From JAIOQA01 sp035493675 (GTDB lineage Bacteria; Myxococcota_A; Polyangia; Haliangiales; Haliangiaceae): a DNA stretch of 21,661 nt. Of the stretch, positions 7,752-16,344 are shown piece after piece; the stretch's first letter is position 1, and every line of letters begins with the position of its first letter. The stretch is taken from contig DATJIA010000079.1 of the NCBI GenBank assembly GCA_035493675.1, positions 1 through 21,661 on the forward strand, given 5' to 3'. The notes beneath the pieces were generated by a model that worked only from the letters and a program-made list of their open reading frames with translations, did not search any database and was not told the DNA's origin. The position numbers and the translations under genes are program-made.

Positions 7752-8599
7752 AGAAGATCGCACTGGCTTCGACCCTTGCCCTCGCCCTCGCGGGTTTCGG
7801 CGGCTGTCAGCAGGACAACCGCAACCTCGAGAAGAAGATCGACGACCTCACCGCGAAGGTGAACGCGCTCGGCGACAAGATGACCCAGGTCGCCGCGGCG
7901 GCCGGCCGTCCGGGCCCCGGACAGCAGCAGCAGCGCCCGCAGCGCCCGCAGCCGGATCCGACCAAGGCCTACGCGGTGCCCGTCGACGGTGATCCGTTCG
8001 AGGGCCCGGCCGACGCCAAGGTCACCATCATCAAGGCGTACGACTACATGTGCCCGTTCTGCGATCGCGTCCGTCCGACGATGGACGAGCTCCGCAAGAA
8101 GTACGGCAACGACGTCCGCGTCGTCTTCAAGCAGTTCGTCGTCCACCCGCAGGCGCAGATCGCGCACCTCGCGGCGTGCGCGGCGAACAAGCAGGGCAAG
8201 TTCCTCGAGATGGACAAGCTCCTCTGGGAGAAGGCGTTCCAGACCCGCCAGTACGACGACGCGCACATCGCGGACCTCGGCAAGGAAGCCGGCGTCGACG
8301 CGGCGCGCTTCGCGGCCGACATGAAGTCGCAGGACTGCCAGAACTGGCTCCAGAAGGATCAGAACGAGCTGACGACGTTCGGCGTCGGCGCGACGCCGTC
8401 GTTCTTCATCAACGGCCGCTTCCTCTCGGGCGCGCAGCCGCTTCCGGCGTTCACCGCCCTCGTCGACGAGGAGCTCGCCAAGGCGAACCAGCGCATCAGC
8501 GCGGGCACGCCGGCCGCGGACTACTACAAGACGTGGGTGATCGAGAAGGGCGAGAAGAAGCTGCCCTCGCCGGACGCGCCGGTCGTCAAGGCGCAGTGA
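7748..8599 (+). CDS. DsbA-like thioredoxin-fold lipoprotein with N-terminal coiled coil
   Basis: 283 aa. The ATG at 7748 overlaps the upstream stop (ATGA) and lies 7 bp after a strong GAGGAG ribosome site (7735-7740). The frame is open far upstream, but only as shadow of the peptidase gene. Signal MKKIALASTLALALAGFGGC gives lipid-anchored Cys20. Residues about 27-51 (LEKKIDDLTAKVNALGDKM) form a short heptad coiled coil, then a Gln/Pro-rich linker (about 54-72). The thioredoxin/DsbA domain follows, with the active site CPFC (102-105) and cis-Pro in GATPSFF (Pro217); residues between them fit the DsbA helical insertion. It should form or rearrange disulfides in periplasmic proteins. Context suggests a link to the Cys-rich tail of the neighbouring peptidase or to maturation of cytochromes; both are inference. 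Confidence 0.93.
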   Translation: MKKIALASTLALALAGFGGCQQDNRNLEKKIDDLTAKVNALGDKMTQVAAAAGRPGPGQQQQRPQRPQPDPTKAYAVPVDGDPFEGPADAKVTIIKAYDYMCPFCDRVRPTMDELRKKYGNDVRVVFKQFVVHPQAQIAHLAACAANKQGKFLEMDKLLWEKAFQTRQYDDAHIADLGKEAGVDAARFAADMKSQDCQNWLQKDQNELTTFGVGATPSFFINGRFLSGAQPLPAFTALVDEELAKANQRISAGTPAADYYKTWVIEKGEKKLPSPDAPVVKAQ

Positions 8600-8616
8600 T
8601 CGGATAAGATCGCCAC

Positions 8617-9830
<1,214 letters not shown>

Positions 9831-9834
<4 letters not shown>

Positions 9835-10382
9835 CCGACGTCGCCCACAAGCCATCGATCTTGATCGTCGACGACGACGAGGTCTTCCGCAGCCGGCTCG
9901 CGCGCGCGTTCGTCGATCGCGGCTACGACGTGCGCACCGCCGGCGACTACGACAGCGCGGTCGCGCAGGCGCAATCGGACTCGCCCGAGCTCGCGGTCCT
10001 GGATCTCAAGATGCCCGGGCGCTCGGGGCTCGAGCTCGTGAAGGCGCTGCGCGAGATCGATCCGGCGACCAAGATGTTGGTGCTGACCGGATACGGATCG
10101 ATCGCGACCGCGATCGACGCGGTGCGGCTGGGCGCGACGTACTACCTCGCCAAGCCGGCCGACGCCGACGACATCGTCGCCGCGTTCGCGCGCGGCGAGG
10201 CGCCGCCGCTCGAGCCGCCCGACATCGACTACAAGGCGCCGTCGCTGGCGCGCGCGGAGTGGGAGCACATCAATCGCGTGCTCAGCGACTGCGGCGGCAA
10301 CATCAGTGAGGCGGCGCGGCGGCTGGGCATCCACCGTCGGTCGCTGCAGCGCAAGCTGCAGAAGTACCCACCGTCGAAGTAG
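9831..10382 (+). CDS. regA: RegA/PrrA/ActR-type response regulator
   Basis: 183 aa; the ATG overlaps the kinase stop. The receiver domain has the acidic pocket DDD (14-16), phospho-acceptor Asp58 (AVLDLKMPG), the TGYGS loop and LAKPAD lysine. A Pro-rich hinge (PPLEPPD) leads to a short Fis-type helix-turn-helix: WEHINRVLSDCGGNISEAAR followed by RLGIHRRSLQRKLQKYPP, very close to the DNA-binding end of RegA/PrrA. It probably activates or represses genes of respiration and electron transfer on phosphorylation by the upstream kinase. The last 80 bp overlap the 3' end of the convergent hydrolase gene, right over the DNA-binding helix. The reading frame is open far upstream through the kinase gene, but the ATG at 9831 gives the expected receiver start. 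Confidence 0.95.
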
Positions 10383-11280
10383 CGTCGAGGGGCGCGCCGC
10401 CGTCGAGCGCCGCGTCGGGGCGCGGCAGATCGCCGAGCTGCACCTGCCACGGCGAATCGGGCAGCGTCTCGAGCGGCATCGCGCGGATCAGCGCGGGCAG
10501 CGCGATCCCGCCCGTCACGAGCGTCATGTGCGAGAACTGCGAGCGCACGTAGACGATGCGCCCGGCGCGGGCGTCGCGCGGGAACGCGTCGAACGTGAAG
10601 CGATCGACCTCGACGGTCTCGGGCAGGCGGCGCTTCATCTCCTCGGTCCAGGAGATCGTGTCGTCGCCGACGAAGTAGAGGTGATGCGCCGGCGACGCGT
10701 TGACCCAATCGATGAACGGATCGATGCGCGCGTACGCGGCGTCGACCATCACGACCCAGTCGACGCGCGGATCGTCGAGCCACGGGATCATCGTGCGGAA
10801 CGCGCCCGAGTGGCCCATCGCGATCACCGGCCCCGACGGCAACGGCTCGCCGATGCCGGCCTGCACCGTGCGGAACAGCTCCGACAACGACGACCACATC
10901 ACCGGCTCCTTGTTGTGCGCCGGCGCCTCGCACGCGATGAACATCGCGTTCACGCCGCTGAGCGCGAACTGCTCGGGGAGCAGATAGTCGCGCCACGCGC
11001 CGTCGACGTCGGCGTAGTAGCCGTGCACGTACGCGATCAGGCCCGCGCCGTCGGCGTGATAACCGCGCGGCGTCCACACGTGGACCGCTCCGTGCGGCGT
11101 GTCGAGCCGCCAATGGCGGCCGGCGGCGACCGCGAGCGTGAGCGGCGACGGCGGCGCGCCACCGTCGATGATCGCCGGCGCAGGCGCGATCGCCGTGTCC
11201 GCGGTGACCACCGCGGCGACCCCACACGTCACGACCGCGAGTGCGGTCACGAGCCGGCGCACAGGACGATCTTTGCACAC
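10303..11280 (-). CDS. exported alpha/beta-hydrolase-like protein
   Basis: Up to 325 aa from a GTG at 11280; another GTG at 11262 (VRRLVTALAVVTCG) is an equally good start, and neither has a clear ribosome site. An N-terminal hydrophobic segment (about 9-27) suggests export. LIAYVHGYYADVDGAW (about 81-96) resembles an oxyanion-hole strand, AMGHSGAF (Ser158) fits the GxSxG nucleophile elbow, and His251 in QFSHMTL could be the catalytic histidine; an acid such as Asp180 or Asp206 is plausible. So a serine hydrolase/esterase fold is likely, substrate unknown. The C-terminal ~40 residues are Ala/Gly/Pro-rich with two cysteines and run 80 bp into the convergent response-regulator gene. It has no operon partner. 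Confidence 0.75.
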   Translation of the reverse strand: MCKDRPVRRLVTALAVVTCGVAAVVTADTAIAPAPAIIDGGAPPSPLTLAVAAGRHWRLDTPHGAVHVWTPRGYHADGAGLIAYVHGYYADVDGAWRDYLLPEQFALSGVNAMFIACEAPAHNKEPVMWSSLSELFRTVQAGIGEPLPSGPVIAMGHSGAFRTMIPWLDDPRVDWVVMVDAAYARIDPFIDWVNASPAHHLYFVGDDTISWTEEMKRRLPETVEVDRFTFDAFPRDARAGRIVYVRSQFSHMTLVTGGIALPALIRAMPLETLPDSPWQVQLGDLPRPDAALDGGAPLDATSTVGTSAACAAATDGGCPAAAPPH

Positions 11281-11419
11281 CGCGCTGGTCGCTGGGAGAC
11301 CTACTGGGGATCGACTCGCCGGAGATGGGGCGTTGGGCGTTGGGCGTTGGGCGTTGGGCCGAAATGCACGCAGTGGCGCTCACGGTTCGAGTGGCGCGCG
11401 CGCTGCAAATGCTCCCGGC
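11281..11419. other. 139-bp intergenic region between divergent genes, carrying a G-rich heptamer repeat
   Basis: This is the longest gene-free stretch in the window. It separates the divergent hydrolase (-) and small lipoprotein (+) genes. It holds the heptamer array 11331-11358 and, beyond that, no convincing promoter boxes, tRNA or hairpin that I could identify by eye. Promoters for both flanking genes should be here. Confidence 0.6.
11327..11358 (+). repeat. four tandem CGTTGGG heptamers, potential G-quadruplex
   Basis: CGTTGGG occurs four times exactly at 11331-11337, 11338-11344, 11345-11351 and 11352-11358, preceded by GGGG at 11327-11330. This gives five runs of at least three G separated by identical 4-nt CGTT loops on the + strand, fitting the classic quadruplex pattern. 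It lies between divergent gene starts, 62 bp before the + strand lipoprotein ATG. It may be a variable-number repeat or a structured regulatory element; the repeat itself is certain. Confidence 0.9.
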
Positions 11420-11644
11420 ATGCGGATCCTCGCCGGACTGTTCGTCTTTTGCGCAGCGTGCTCGTTCGACGGCAGTGGGGGACGCAACACGGCCGAGCCG
11501 CCCGACGCCGCCGTCGAGGAGATGCCCGATGCGAAGGCGGTGTCACCGAAACCCGACGCGCAGCCGCATCACATGATCGACGCGCAGCCGCCGCCCGACG
11601 CGTGCACCGGCAAGGAGTGCGACGGCGGCGGCGGGAAGGGCTGA
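11420..11644 (+). CDS. small predicted lipoprotein (74 aa)
   Basis: ATG at 11420 begins MRILAGLFVFCAAC, a short lipoprotein signal with acceptor Cys14, followed by a low-complexity Asp/Pro/Ala-rich chain with three PDA(Q/C) units and a Cys pair near the end (CTGKEC). Such tiny PDA-rich lipoproteins are common in myxobacterial genomes, but I assign no function. The open frame extends upstream, yet only this ATG creates a signal peptide. Its TGA (11642-11644) directly abuts the stop of the convergent gene (11645-11647). Codon use resembles its neighbours. Moderate confidence that it is a real gene. Confidence 0.6.
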   Translation: MRILAGLFVFCAACSFDGSGGRNTAEPPDAAVEEMPDAKAVSPKPDAQPHHMIDAQPPPDACTGKECDGGGGKG

Positions 11645-12931
11645 TCAGCTCTTCGGCTTCGTGATCATCATGTGCGCGTTCTTCGCAGCGTCGGGGTATC
11701 CGAACCGGAACGGAAGCTTCCGGTGCGGCTGGTCCTTCCACAGCTTGATGAACTCCGCGCGCGTGTTCTTCGGGTCCTTCAGGAAGTACGGACCCGTGAA
11801 GTCGCCGTACGTGATCTGCTCGTAGCCGGCCGGGCCCGCGTACGAAGGCGGGATGCCCGACGCGTCGCTGATCATCCACGCGATGTGGCCGAGCAGGTAG
11901 TTCCGGATGTTGGTGAAGTCGTCGTACCAGAGCAGGAACGACGCCGCCTTCGTCATCACCGCGACCTTGCCCTTCTGCTCGAGGTGCTTGATCACGCGCG
12001 CGTCGGCGTTGGTGTGGGTGTCGTCGAGGTTCGCGACGATGTGGCGATACACGCGCGGCGCCGCGTTCGGATCGCCCTTCGGGCGATACGTGATCTCCAT
12101 GTTCGCGAACGCCGACTCCTGCTCGTACCACCAGTGCCAGTCGCGCTTGGGGTGCTTGTCGCGATCCGCGATCTCGCCCGCCATCTCGGTCGCGCGGCGA
12201 TCGAGCTCCGCCTCGTCGAGGTAGACGATGTTGCCCTCGGGATCGAGATCGAAGTAGCGGAACGAGAGCGGCTCCATGTCGTGCACGGCGAGGCCGGCGA
12301 GCGCGAACACGACGGTGCCGGGGATCGTCGCGTGCGAGACCGCCTGCAGCGACTTGGTCGTCGAGTGCGCGGAGCGGAACAAGCGATTGACGTTGTGCGC
12401 GATCTCGTCGAGCTCGGTGCGCAGCGTGCCCTTCTTGACGTGATCGATCGTGCGCACGTCGCCGGCGGCCTCGAGCGAGATCGTCGTGATCTCGGTCGCG
12501 TCGGGGAAGACGACCAGCGCCGACGTGAGATCGCCGCCGCCGAATGGATAGACGACGGTCTTCGGGAGATCGGCGGGGCGCAGCTGCGCGATGAACGCGG
12601 TCGCTTGATCGGCCCACTCCTTCTTGTAGGCCTTGAAGTCCGCGTGCAGCTCGTCGCAGTGATCCGCGACGACGTGCTTGTCGAAGCGCGCGTCGCTCGA
12701 CTCGCCGCCGCACGCGCCGACCGTGTAGAGCGTGATCGCCTGCGCCGCGAAGTCGGTGCCGGTCGGTGCGGCCGGCGGAGGCGCTGGAGTCGGCGCGGGC
12801 GCGGGTGCTGGAGTCGGCGCGCTCGCGACGGGAGGCGGCGTCGGCGGGGGAGCGACAGGAGCGGGCGCCGGCTTCGGTTTCGATCCCGAGCAAGCAGCGA
12901 GTGCGAACAACAAGCTCATCCGGCGACGCAT
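11645..12931 (-). CDS. lipoprotein of unknown family with Pro/Ala-rich linker
   Basis: 428 aa from the ATG at 12931 (MRRRMSLLFALAAC), with lipobox LAAC and anchor Cys14; ATGs at 12949 and 12919 are possible alternatives. Residues about 19-57 are an almost pure Pro/Ala/Lys/Val linker, suited to span periplasm or cell wall. The folded part has two early cysteines (GACGG, DHCDE), a region about residues 100-200 with KTVVYPFGGGD and LVVFPDATEI, then an aromatic/His-rich segment (DWHWWYEQ) and WYDDFTNIRNYLLGHIAWM, and ends HMMITKPKS. I do not recognise the family or any catalytic motif. It is divergent from the peroxidase operon, with only 34 bp between starts, so its control may be linked to that operon (inference). 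Confidence 0.85.
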   Translation of the reverse strand: MRRRMSLLFALAACSGSKPKPAPAPVAPPPTPPPVASAPTPAPAPAPTPAPPPAAPTGTDFAAQAITLYTVGACGGESSDARFDKHVVADHCDELHADFKAYKKEWADQATAFIAQLRPADLPKTVVYPFGGGDLTSALVVFPDATEITTISLEAAGDVRTIDHVKKGTLRTELDEIAHNVNRLFRSAHSTTKSLQAVSHATIPGTVVFALAGLAVHDMEPLSFRYFDLDPEGNIVYLDEAELDRRATEMAGEIADRDKHPKRDWHWWYEQESAFANMEITYRPKGDPNAAPRVYRHIVANLDDTHTNADARVIKHLEQKGKVAVMTKAASFLLWYDDFTNIRNYLLGHIAWMISDASGIPPSYAGPAGYEQITYGDFTGPYFLKDPKNTRAEFIKLWKDQPHRKLPFRFGYPDAAKNAHMMITKPKS

Positions 12932-12965
12932 CGGGCGGGGTTGTAGCATGGTAGGCTCGTCGCGA
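12932..12965. promoter_or_regulatory. 34-bp divergent intergenic gap before the peroxidase operon
   Basis: This gap separates the start codons of the 428-aa lipoprotein (-) and the peroxidase operon (+). It is too short for two full promoters, so at least one must lie inside a coding end, or the start codons are annotated slightly too far out (the alternative ATG pair 12949/12948 would even overlap). A short AT-richer patch, TTGTAGCATGGTAGG, is the only visible feature. No operator was recognised. Confidence 0.35.
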
Positions 12966-14261
12966 ATGCGGGGCTTCGTCGCAGCATTGGCTGCGCTCGG
13001 CATCGGTGCCTGCGGCGAGACCCTCGTCGACGAGACGTATACGCCCGAGCAGTGGACGATCATCCAGTCGCTGTCGCCCCTTCCGGATCTCCCGAAAGAT
13101 CCGAGCGATGCGGTCGCCGACGATCCGCGCGCCGCGGCGCTCGGCCAGATGCTCTTCTTCGATCCGCGCGCCGCCGGCCCGCTCGCGGTCGGCGACACCG
13201 GCGACGGCGCTCTCGGCAACGCCGGCGACAGCGGCAAGATCGCGTGCGCCAGCTGCCACCTGCCTTCGTCGATCTGGTTGGACGACACGCGCTCGAAGCC
13301 GGGCAACGTCTCGCTCGGCGCCGACTACGGCGTGCGCAACGCGCCGCCGGTCGTCAACGCGGCGTTCTACCAGTGGTACGGCTGGGCCGGGCAAGACGAC
13401 ACGATGTGGCACCAGGCGTGCGGCACGACCGAGAGCGCGAAGTCGCACAACTCGTCGCGGCTCGCGATCGCGCACCTGCTCTACGATCACTACAAGGCCG
13501 AGTACGAGGCGCTGTTCGGCGCGATCGATCCGCGCTTCGATCCGCTGAACGCGAACGCCGCCGACTTCCCCGCGACCGGCAAGCCCGGCGTCGCCGCGTA
13601 CGACGCGATGCCCGACGCCGACAAGACGATCGTCACGCGCATGTTCGTCAACTACGGCAAGGTGCTCGAGGCGTACGACCGCGTGATGATCTCGCGGAAC
13701 GCGCCGTTCGATCGCTACGTCGCGGGCGACACCGCCGCGCTCTCGGAGCGCGCGAAGCGCGGCTTGCGCCTCTTCGTCGAGGAGGCGGGCTGCGTGTCGT
13801 GCCACGACACGCCGCTGTTCAGCGACTCGCAGTTCCACAACCTCGGCATCGCGCAGACCGGCGATCACATCCCGAGCGAGGACCTCGGCCGCTACACCGC
13901 GATCGTCAAGATCAAGACCGACCCGCTCAGCTCCGCCGGCGTGTACTCCGACGCGCCGCAGAGCCGCATCACCGAGCTCGAGGCGACCGACGACGACAAG
14001 GGCCGCTTCCGCACCAAGCACCTGCGCCAGATCGGCGGCACCGCGCCGTACATGCACACCGGCGCGTTCGCGACGCTGCGCGACGTCGTCGACTTCTACA
14101 ACTGGGGCGGCGGATCGAGCGGCTTCGCGGGGACGAAGGATCCGCGCATCCAACCGCTCGGCCTGTCCTTCGACGACGAGGACGACCTGATCGCGTTCCT
14201 CCTCACGCTGACCGGCGATCCGATCGATCCGGCGCTGCTCCAGGACACGCACAAGCCATGA
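12966..14261 (+). CDS. diheme cytochrome c peroxidase / MauG-family lipoprotein
   Basis: 431 aa from ATG 12966; an in-frame ATG at 12948 is the alternative. MRGFVAALAALGIGAC is a lipoprotein signal with Cys16. Heme sites are CASCH (94-98) and CVSCH (276-280), the spacing of the CCP/MauG family. RNAPPVVNAAFYQW (about 120-133) and LGQMLFFDPR (about 60-69) are further family landmarks, and Met363 in YMHTGAFATLRDVVDFYN is the usual distal Met region. The enzyme would reduce peroxide with electrons from a cytochrome or cupredoxin, or carry out MauG-like oxidation of a protein partner. It starts a six-gene run; the next gene overlaps by ATGA at 14258. The neighbouring cupredoxin and pentaheme proteins are candidate electron partners. 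Confidence 0.93.
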   Translation: MRGFVAALAALGIGACGETLVDETYTPEQWTIIQSLSPLPDLPKDPSDAVADDPRAAALGQMLFFDPRAAGPLAVGDTGDGALGNAGDSGKIACASCHLPSSIWLDDTRSKPGNVSLGADYGVRNAPPVVNAAFYQWYGWAGQDDTMWHQACGTTESAKSHNSSRLAIAHLLYDHYKAEYEALFGAIDPRFDPLNANAADFPATGKPGVAAYDAMPDADKTIVTRMFVNYGKVLEAYDRVMISRNAPFDRYVAGDTAALSERAKRGLRLFVEEAGCVSCHDTPLFSDSQFHNLGIAQTGDHIPSEDLGRYTAIVKIKTDPLSSAGVYSDAPQSRITELEATDDDKGRFRTKHLRQIGGTAPYMHTGAFATLRDVVDFYNWGGGSSGFAGTKDPRIQPLGLSFDDEDDLIAFLLTLTGDPIDPALLQDTHKP

Positions 14262-15670
14262 TCGCGCTCGCCTCGTTCGCCTCGCTCGCGTTGGCTCAGG
14301 CGACGCCGGCGCCACCCGCGCCGACGCCGCCGCCCGCGCCCGAGGAACAACCGGAGCCCGCGCCCGCGGCCGAGGAACAACCGGAGCCCGCGCCGGAGCC
14401 AGCCGCGCCGGTGCCGACGGTCGAGGAAGTACAGACGCTCCGCGACGACGTCGACGCGCTCCGCGCCGATGTCGACGCGCTGCAGAAGCAGGTGACCGAG
14501 CTCAGCGCGCTGAAGTCGCGCGTGTCCGGCTATCTCGACGTCGGCGCCTTCTACGTCACCGGCGACGGCACCGGCATCCGCAGCGATCCGCTGGCGCGCG
14601 CGTATCCGCAGTACGGCTACGCCGGCACCTGGCTCTTCCTCGGCGATCCGCTCTCGGTCGCGATCAACTCGCGCGGCGAGCCGGCCTCGACCGGCCGCTC
14701 GCGCGCGGTCACGCTGAACGCGATCGATTCGCAGGGCCCGACCGCGATCGTGAACACCGCCGCGCTCGATCTCTACGCCGGCATCCACGACGATCTCTCC
14801 GTCACGACCTTCGTCGACTTCCTGCCGCGCGGCCGCAGCGTCTCCGATCCGAACGGCCTCTTCCTCGGCGATTACCTCGACGTGAAGCTCGCGTTCGCCG
14901 AGTGGCAGCCGACCGTCGCCGACGGCAAGATCGATCTCGCGCTGCAAGCCGGCAAGTTCGACTCGGTCGTCGGCTACGAGTACCGCGTGCAGGAGGCGCC
15001 CGATCGCACGACGGTCACGCCGTCGCTCTTGTGCCGCTACGTCTGCGGTCACCCGACCGGCGTGAAGGCGCGCGCGCAGCTCCTCGATCACACGCTGATC
15101 GCGAACGTCGCGATCACGACGGGCTCGAACTTCAGCGAGGGCTTCGGCTTCGCCGACGAGACCGATCGCAACCATCTCCCGACCGGATCGATCCGCCTGT
15201 CGTACAAGGTCGGCGATCAAGAGCTCGGCCTGTCCGGCGCGTACGGCGCACAGGATCAGCAGTCCGACGATCACGTCCGCCAGTGGCACACCGGGATCGA
15301 TCTGCACGGCGCGATCGGCGATCTCGAGTACGCGGCGGAGGGCGTCTGGGGCCACGCGCCGGGCAAGACGAGCGCGATCGCGTGCGACCTCGCGCCGTGC
15401 TTGTCGTACAAGGCCGCCTACGGCCTCCTCGCGTATCGCGCGACCAACACGTGGATCCCGTACCTGCGCGTCGACTGGCGTGACGCGCTCCACCGACACG
15501 GCGCCGAGTTCGTCTATGTGTCGAAGCTCGCGCGCGCGACCGACGGCGTGAGGGCCGAATTCGGCGACGCCGTGATCGTCAAAGCGGAGTACACCTACGA
15601 CCGCGAGCTCGGCGACATCCCGCAGTTCCCGAACGACGTCTTCACGTCGTCGCTGGTCGTGAAGTTCTAG
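14258..15670 (+). CDS. outer-membrane beta-barrel protein (porin-like) with N-terminal coiled coil
   Basis: 470 aa. The ATG overlaps the peroxidase stop. The signal (MIALASFASLALAQA) is short and lacks the usual basic residue. A Pro/Glu/Ala-rich region with a duplicated 10-residue unit EEQPEPAPA (about 28-48) precedes a coiled coil, about residues 55-87 (VQTLRDDVDALRADVDALQKQ). The rest alternates in amphipathic strands and ends in SSLVVKF with a terminal Phe, the outer-membrane barrel signature. A periplasmic coiled coil before a barrel occurs in several porin families. There are few cysteines (about four) and no heme motif. It is placed between a diheme peroxidase and a cupredoxin/pentaheme pair, so it may be a porin or a conduit scaffold for electron transfer (inference). 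Exact family not recognised. Confidence 0.87.
   Translation: MIALASFASLALAQATPAPPAPTPPPAPEEQPEPAPAAEEQPEPAPEPAAPVPTVEEVQTLRDDVDALRADVDALQKQVTELSALKSRVSGYLDVGAFYVTGDGTGIRSDPLARAYPQYGYAGTWLFLGDPLSVAINSRGEPASTGRSRAVTLNAIDSQGPTAIVNTAALDLYAGIHDDLSVTTFVDFLPRGRSVSDPNGLFLGDYLDVKLAFAEWQPTVADGKIDLALQAGKFDSVVGYEYRVQEAPDRTTVTPSLLCRYVCGHPTGVKARAQLLDHTLIANVAITTGSNFSEGFGFADETDRNHLPTGSIRLSYKVGDQELGLSGAYGAQDQQSDDHVRQWHTGIDLHGAIGDLEYAAEGVWGHAPGKTSAIACDLAPCLSYKAAYGLLAYRATNTWIPYLRVDWRDALHRHGAEFVYVSKLARATDGVRAEFGDAVIVKAEYTYDRELGDIPQFPNDVFTSSLVVKF
14340..14394 (+). repeat. 30-bp-period direct repeat in porin linker
   Basis: A 25-bp unit starting CCGAGGAACAACCGGAGCCC is repeated exactly at 14340-14364 and 14370-14394. 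It encodes two copies of EEQPEPAPA in the linker between signal peptide and coiled coil. In-frame gain or loss would change only linker length. Confidence 0.9.
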
Positions 15671-15678
15671 GAGCCCCC

Positions 15679-16344
15679 ATGCCGAAGCGCCTCGTCGTCT
15701 TCTTGATCCTCGCGCTGGCCGCGCAGCCGGCGCTCTCGAAGAAGGACGCCAAGGGCGGCGTCAGCGGTCACGTCTCGATCACCGGCGCCGACGGCAACGC
15801 GAAGAAGGCGCGTGGCGGCGTGGTGATCGCGGTGCTCGGCGTGCCGGGCGCGAAGCCGAAGGCGATGACCGCCGAGATGCGGCAGAAGGACAAGCAGTTC
15901 GATCCGCAGCTCGTGATCGTCACCAAGGGCTCGACGGTGACGTTCCCGAACCAGGACAAGATCTTCCACAACGTGTTCTCGCTGTCGCCGACGGCGCGCT
16001 TCGATCTCGGCCTGTACAAGGAAGGCACCGCGAAGTCGGTCGAGATGAAGAGGGCGGGCGAGGTCGATGTCTTCTGCAACATCCACCCGGAGATGGTCGC
16101 GAAGATCAAGGTGCTCGACACGCCGTTCTATGCGGTGAGCGCGCCCGACGGCTCGTACAAGATCGACGGCGTGCCGGCGGGCACGTACGACGTCGAGGCG
16201 TGGCACGCGCACGGCGACGCGTGGAAGGGCAAGGTCACGATCGACGACGGCGGCACCGCGACGCTCGACATGACCGTCGTCGAGACGTCGCAGTCGCTCA
16301 AGCACACGCGCAAGGACGGGACGCCGTACGGACGATACAAGTGA
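15679..16344 (+). CDS. cupredoxin-like (plastocyanin-type) periplasmic protein
   Basis: 221 aa; AGGAG (15669-15673) lies 5 bp before the ATG. A signal peptide (MPKRLVVFLILALAAQPALS) is clear. The domain at about 25-145 has a FPNQDKIFHNVFS strand (His97) and a metal loop DVFCNIHPEM (Cys133, His136, Met139), together giving the His-Cys-His-Met set of type 1 copper sites, as in the proteins often annotated methylamine utilisation-like. A C-terminal beta unit (SAPDGSYKIDGVPAGTYDVE, about 155-174) resembles a carboxypeptidase-regulatory/CNA-B repeat, and the protein ends in a basic tail. Probable role: soluble copper electron shuttle between the neighbouring heme proteins. It sits 8 bp after the porin gene and overlaps the next gene by 4 bp (GTGA). 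Copper binding is inferred from motif. Confidence 0.9.
   Translation: MPKRLVVFLILALAAQPALSKKDAKGGVSGHVSITGADGNAKKARGGVVIAVLGVPGAKPKAMTAEMRQKDKQFDPQLVIVTKGSTVTFPNQDKIFHNVFSLSPTARFDLGLYKEGTAKSVEMKRAGEVDVFCNIHPEMVAKIKVLDTPFYAVSAPDGSYKIDGVPAGTYDVEAWHAHGDAWKGKVTIDDGGTATLDMTVVETSQSLKHTRKDGTPYGRYK

Noticed and set aside
6533..8599. Apparent fusion of the DsbA-like protein to a long upstream extension in the same frame
   Set aside because: The upstream part is out-of-frame reading of the M56 gene. The ATG at 7748 has a strong ribosome site and starts a proper lipoprotein signal.
11301..14315. 1004-codon open frame on the - strand
   Set aside because: It runs through two real genes of different strands and frames, with repetitive Arg/Ala/Val composition and no recognisable motif.
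12966..16344. A methylamine dehydrogenase (mau) cluster
   Set aside because: MauG-like and cupredoxin-like genes are present, but no MauA/MauB subunits or other mau genes; the resemblance is at family level only.
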